DNA from: Avoscillospira sp045579045 | GTDB taxonomy: Bacteria; Bacillota; Clostridia; Oscillospirales; Oscillospiraceae | Direction of reading: 5' to 3' | Assembly (NCBI GenBank): GCA_045579045.1 | Contig: JAZNLL010000111.1 | Location: forward strand, 1-9,553 | Length of the DNA stretch: 9,553 bases | In this document: positions 6,915 to 9,553 of the stretch, in pieces | How positions within the stretch are numbered: position 1 is the stretch's first letter | Layout: each line of letters opens with the position of its first letter | Notes under the pieces: model-generated | Databases searched by the model: none | The model's input: the letters and a program-made list of their open reading frames with translations, nothing else | What the model was told of the DNA's origin: nothing | Translations under genes and position numbers: made by a program

Positions 6915-7643
6915 TTAATCATGCCGTTGGTCGGTGTTGGTATAGGTTTCACAGAACCGGGCGGCGAAAGAAGGTTCCTGTCCGCCGGTATAAAGATGAG
7001 AGGTATCGCCAAAGGCATTCATCCGAAAATAGGCAATACCCTCTCGCCGTTCTTCTGTGGTTAATGTAGTGACGGACGTAGGAGCCGCACAGGCACCGTG
7101 CCAGAGCAGCACAGGAGAAATACCAAGAAGATGTCCCAGCATGACGCATTCCACACCGAAATGACAGAACAGGACAACAGTATCCTCGTTGGACTGTTCC
7201 GCACGATAAATTTTTCCGTCACGACGATATCCATGTTTTGTCAGCAATGCATCCAGACCATCGGTCACTTCTTTTGCAAGAGCCGCAACATTGGCTTTTT
7301 CATAGGCCTCCGGCTTCGTCCAGTCCTCCGCTGTGAAAAAGCGAGGTTCCGCTGTCCAGTCCTGCGGCAGCCAATCCCACGCGACACCGGGTTCCGTTTT
7401 GTTTGGTCTGACCACCTTTGCGGAAAACTCCCTTAGCCAAGGAAGCGTTTCAGCCGTACGGTTCATCTTTTCCAAGGTCAATGAAGCCGTATCCCCGGCT
7501 CTCCCCAGAGGCGAAACATAAAATGCTTTCACATTCAGTTTTGCAATGCGGTCAGATAACAGCCGCGCTTCCTCCCAACCAACAGGGGTCAGCGAATCAA
7601 TGGCATAATTGGGATCGCCGTGGCGAATAATCAAAAGTTTCAT
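6915..7643 (-). CDS. Histidine phosphatase family protein (phosphoglycerate mutase-like)
   Basis: Predicted cytoplasmic phosphatase of the histidine phosphatase superfamily, 242 residues; the substrate is unknown. The catalytic RHG motif is at residues 7-9 (His8 is phosphorylated), with the second arginine at Arg48 (SPLGRAGDT), a candidate proton-donor Glu72 (REFS) and the second histidine at His161 (FCHFG). It is longer than minimal family members because of an insert at about residues 80-120 rich in Trp and Pro. It is the second gene of a pair: its ribosome site AAAAGGA (7650-7656) overlaps the stop codon of the glycosyltransferase-like gene and the gap is 11 bases, so translation is probably coupled. 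Mutase activity is possible but unlikely by this architecture; phosphatase is the safer call. Confidence 0.92.
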   Translation of the reverse strand: MKLLIIRHGDPNYAIDSLTPVGWEEARLLSDRIAKLNVKAFYVSPLGRAGDTASLTLEKMNRTAETLPWLREFSAKVVRPNKTEPGVAWDWLPQDWTAEPRFFTAEDWTKPEAYEKANVAALAKEVTDGLDALLTKHGYRRDGKIYRAEQSNEDTVVLFCHFGVECVMLGHLLGISPVLLWHGACAAPTSVTTLTTEERREGIAYFRMNAFGDTSHLYTGGQEPSFAARFCETYTNTDQRHD

Positions 7644-7654
7644 AATAAATCCTT

Positions 7655-8731
7655 TTACGCTTCAATCTCAATACCGCATTTTGCAAGGGCATTCAAAATC
7701 TGCTTCTCTGGTCTGAGATATTCTTTGTAATATTGCTCGTTGGCCAGCTGCATCTGGAAGATCCGCTCCGGATTTTTGCACAGAGTTTCAACCGCAGACA
7801 GGCAGCTTTCCACATCGCCGTATGGCAAATAGTTCTTTCCGATTTCAAAATCTCCGGGAAGCAAATAGGCAAGCTTCTCACAGACAATCGCCCGCGCAGC
7901 CGCTACATATTCGCCGGTTTTCCAGCCGATGGATTGTTCCAAGCCGGCACTGCCAATGCAAATATCCGATCGTTTCATCTGCTTCAGATAGTTCATCTTC
8001 ATGGTCATTCGAGCAGGCAAAATCACATCCGGGCAAACCTTTTGGGCATAGGAGCCGGGCTGAATACCGCCGCAAAACTGCTTGCCGTATTTTTCCTTCA
8101 GCTCCCGACAGATGGTAATTCGATCCCGATTGATTTTGATCCGTTCTTCGATCATCTTTTCCCGATAAGCCCGCTGCTCGGCAGGAGCATCCGCTGCGAT
8201 CTTAATATCATCGGGGTTCCAAAGGCGTGTCATAAAAATGATTCGCGGCAGTCTGCCGCAATCATAATCCGCCTTTCCCTCAAAGGACTCCACTGCCGTG
8301 GCTTTGGAACTGTTGATTGCATTTCGGATGACATTCTTAACCGCATTTTTGGAAGATGACGACACAAACGCAGGATTTCCGGGATAGGTCGTATAATAAT
8401 TGAAGCCAAAAGGATGGATTTTATCCGTCTGTCCGCTCAATCGGTCGTGACCCGTCCAATCCTTATGGCTGCGTTCAAAATACGCATCCACAGAAGCCAG
8501 ATAAGGCAGTGTTCGTTCCTGATTCAGTGCCGATGCATCACGAAGGTCAAAAGCCATTCGTCTGCCCTCCACCTGCAGTTCCAACACAGACGCACTTTCC
8601 GGAAGCATCTTATGTCCCGGATCTTCGATATAACGGCACGACAAAACACCCTGCTTCTCCAGCAAGTGCAAGCCGGTCATAATTCTTGTTAAATGATCTG
8701 ATTTTGTGTAATAAACATCGGCATGAAGCAT
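7655..8731 (-). CDS. Glycosyltransferase-like protein (family 1-type C-terminal domain)
   Basis: A protein of 358 residues, probably cytoplasmic, with no signal peptide or membrane segment. The C-terminal third looks like the end of a GT-B glycosyltransferase of the 'Glyco_trans_1_2' type: SDICIGSAGLEQSIGWKTGE (255-274), then a strand and LPYGD (292-296), then a helix pair near CKNPERIF (318-325). Residues 161-170 (LPRIIFMTRL) fit the strand opening the second Rossmann half. The N-terminal part gives no recognisable donor or acceptor signature. An in-frame ATG at 8776 lies inside the preceding terminator's loop and has no ribosome site; ATG 8731 has GGAGGAG 5 bases upstream and is chosen. It is translationally coupled to the histidine phosphatase. 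Codon use is less biased than in the oxidoreductase and galactosidase genes. The broad fold call is moderate; the substrate is unknown. Confidence 0.72.
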   Translation of the reverse strand: MLHADVYYTKSDHLTRIMTGLHLLEKQGVLSCRYIEDPGHKMLPESASVLELQVEGRRMAFDLRDASALNQERTLPYLASVDAYFERSHKDWTGHDRLSGQTDKIHPFGFNYYTTYPGNPAFVSSSSKNAVKNVIRNAINSSKATAVESFEGKADYDCGRLPRIIFMTRLWNPDDIKIAADAPAEQRAYREKMIEERIKINRDRITICRELKEKYGKQFCGGIQPGSYAQKVCPDVILPARMTMKMNYLKQMKRSDICIGSAGLEQSIGWKTGEYVAAARAIVCEKLAYLLPGDFEIGKNYLPYGDVESCLSAVETLCKNPERIFQMQLANEQYYKEYLRPEKQILNALAKCGIEIEA

Positions 8732-8736
8732 CCGAT

Positions 8737-8743
8737 CTCCTCC
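8737..8743 (-). promoter_or_regulatory. Ribosome binding site that fixes the glycosyltransferase-like gene start
   Basis: On the minus strand GGAGGAG lies 5 bases before ATG 8731. This strong site rules out the longer in-frame start at 8776. It sits only 13 bases after the T run of the preceding terminator. Confidence 0.85.
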
Positions 8744-8756
8744 GATTACCCATGTT

Positions 8757-8789
8757 AAAAAAAGCCTCCCGGCCAAGGCAGGGAGGCTT
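8757..8789 (-). terminator. Intrinsic terminator after the GGGtGRT-like fragment
   Basis: On the minus strand, AAGCCTCCC and GGGAGGCTT form a perfect 9-bp stem (8781-8789 with 8762-8770) around a 10-base loop, followed by seven T (8757-8763). It begins 11 bases after the stop codon of the upstream fragment, as expected for the end of that transcript. Confidence 0.9.
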
Positions 8790-8800
8790 AACGGTTTTTC

Positions 8801-9070
8801 TTACTTCAGAGCCTGCTCAACTGCAACGGCCACAGCGACAGTCATGCCGACCATGGGGTTGTTGCCTGCGCCCAGGAAGCCCATCATTTCGACGTGAGCG
8901 GGGACGGAGGAAGAGCCAGCGAACTGAGCATCACCGTGCATACGGCCCATGGTATCGGTCATACCGTAGGAAGCGGGGCCAGCTGCCATGTTGTCGGGAT
9001 GCATGGTATAGCCGATACCGGTCAGATGCTTGACGGCGGGAAGCTGGGAGATCTTGATATTACCTCTCAA
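8801..9070 (-). pseudogene. C-terminal fragment of a GGGtGRT-family protein
   Basis: From about residue 22 (nt 9007) to the stop, the sequence MHPDNMAAGPASYGMTDT, then GRMHGDAQFAGSSSVPAH, then EMMGFLGAGNNPMVG matches, from memory, the conserved end of the GGGtGRT family, proteins of roughly 330 residues of unsettled function found in Clostridia and archaea. Only about the last 67 residues are present. The family's naming motif should stand just before HPDN; here that position reads LTGIGYT, and the preceding 15 or so residues (KISQLPAVKH) are not recognisable. The open frame begins right after the stop codon of the upstream isomerase-like gene, in the same frame, with TTG as the only early start and no ribosome site before it. 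The matched part has no frameshift or stop and keeps a terminator. Most likely a truncated remnant or an assembly join; a functional 89-residue protein is less likely. Confidence 0.68.
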
Positions 9071-9553
9071 TTAAATACGAATGGTTTTAATACCCATTAA
9101 CTTTGCAAAGCTTTCCAGTTCGTTGGCCCAATCGCCGTAGACTAAGGCGTAATGTTGTCCTGCGTAATGCATACACAATTCGTTGGCATCACCGTCAAGA
9201 TCCACATCCAAAGCGGGCATGCAGCCGCCGCGGGGTTCAGTAGGCAGGCCGTTACCGGTGCCATAGACTAAGTGATATTCGCCCACATCTTCCACAAGGC
9301 GCAGGAAGGTGACCCGCTCGGGACGCATCACACCACAAACTTGAATGCCGGAAAAGCCAGGATGCTCCAGGAATTTCTGAACTCTTGCGCCGGGAGCAGC
9401 CATAGAGAAAGGCATAAAACCGCAAGGGGAGAACTTGATTATATTACCATCCTGGGAGAGAGAATCACCATAGGTGGAAACCTGACCTGTAATGGCGTTG
9501 AGGATCAGCTGTGAAACAGTTACCAGCATATCGCCTTCACAAGAGGTGACAAC
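9071..9553 (-). CDS. L-fucose/L-arabinose isomerase-like protein, C-terminal part (5' end outside window)
   Basis: Predicted sugar-isomerase-fold protein related to L-fucose isomerase (COG2407-like), which would interconvert an aldose and a ketose using a divalent metal in the cytoplasm. The frame is open to the window edge, so the ATG at 9529 is internal; 160 residues are present of a family usually near 450-500. Visible family features are CEGD near the left end (Glu6 of the visible part, the likely metal-ligand position), the C-terminal GTGNGLPTEPRGGC glycine-rich stretch, and a last section HYALVYGDWANELESFAKLMGI that matches the usual family ending, with His129/His134 as candidate metal ligands. 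The stop TAA at 9071-9073 is where such proteins normally end, so this gene looks intact in the visible part. It is directly followed in frame by the GGGtGRT-like fragment. The actual sugar cannot be told. Confidence 0.82.
   Translation of the reverse strand, partial: VVTSCEGDMLVTVSQLILNAITGQVSTYGDSLSQDGNIIKFSPCGFMPFSMAAPGARVQKFLEHPGFSGIQVCGVMRPERVTFLRLVEDVGEYHLVYGTGNGLPTEPRGGCMPALDVDLDGDANELCMHYAGQHYALVYGDWANELESFAKLMGIKTIRI

Noticed and set aside
7733..8359. Open reading frame of 208 codons on the plus strand
   Set aside because: It lies opposite the glycosyltransferase-like gene, with no domain and no ribosome site; a shadow frame.
8732..8776. N-terminal extension of the glycosyltransferase-like protein from ATG 8776
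   Set aside because: The start lies in the loop of a terminator, has no ribosome site, and the downstream ATG has an excellent one.

Overview
The window looks like chromosomal DNA from an anaerobic, gut-type Firmicute (class Clostridia, plausibly Oscillospiraceae). This is inferred from a single-chain pyruvate:ferredoxin oxidoreductase, strong Shine-Dalgarno sites, mid-range GC, short intergenic gaps with compact hairpin terminators, and the 3' part of what looks like a GGGtGRT-family gene. No rRNA, tRNA, CRISPR array, transposase or phage gene was seen, and no gap between genes exceeds 300 bases.

Layout. (1) Bases 1-1950, plus strand: C-terminal 649 residues of pyruvate:ferredoxin oxidoreductase, entering from the left edge and ended by two hairpins. 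(2) 2043-3209, minus strand: a two-gene operon, a HAD-family phosphatase followed by a small membrane protein with a DUF5684-like region and a C-terminal SHOCT motif. (3) 3210-3373: a divergent control region with a promoter for each side, a tandem 9-bp AT-rich repeat and an inverted repeat over the ribosome site of the next gene. (4) 3374-5482, plus: a GH36-type alpha-galactosidase with a TTG start. (5) 5539-6876, plus: a MATE-family transporter, separated from the galactosidase gene by a perfect 15-bp-arm hairpin. (6) 6915-8731, minus: a glycosyltransferase-like gene and a histidine-phosphatase gene, tightly coupled, convergent with the MATE gene and sharing a bidirectional terminator with it. 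(7) 8757-9553, minus: the 3' part of an L-fucose-isomerase-like gene whose stop codon is followed, in the same frame, by an orphan C-terminal piece of a GGGtGRT-type protein and its terminator.

The genes do not form one obvious pathway. The oxidoreductase is central anaerobic metabolism. The galactosidase and the isomerase-like gene are sugar catabolism genes but stand apart. The coupled glycosyltransferase/phosphatase pair has no evident substrate. The strongest anomaly is at 9005-9073, where a conserved gene appears cut to its last fifth and placed directly behind an unrelated sugar isomerase; this is either a real rearrangement or an assembly join. I did not find a convincing new defence, mobile or RNA-based system.
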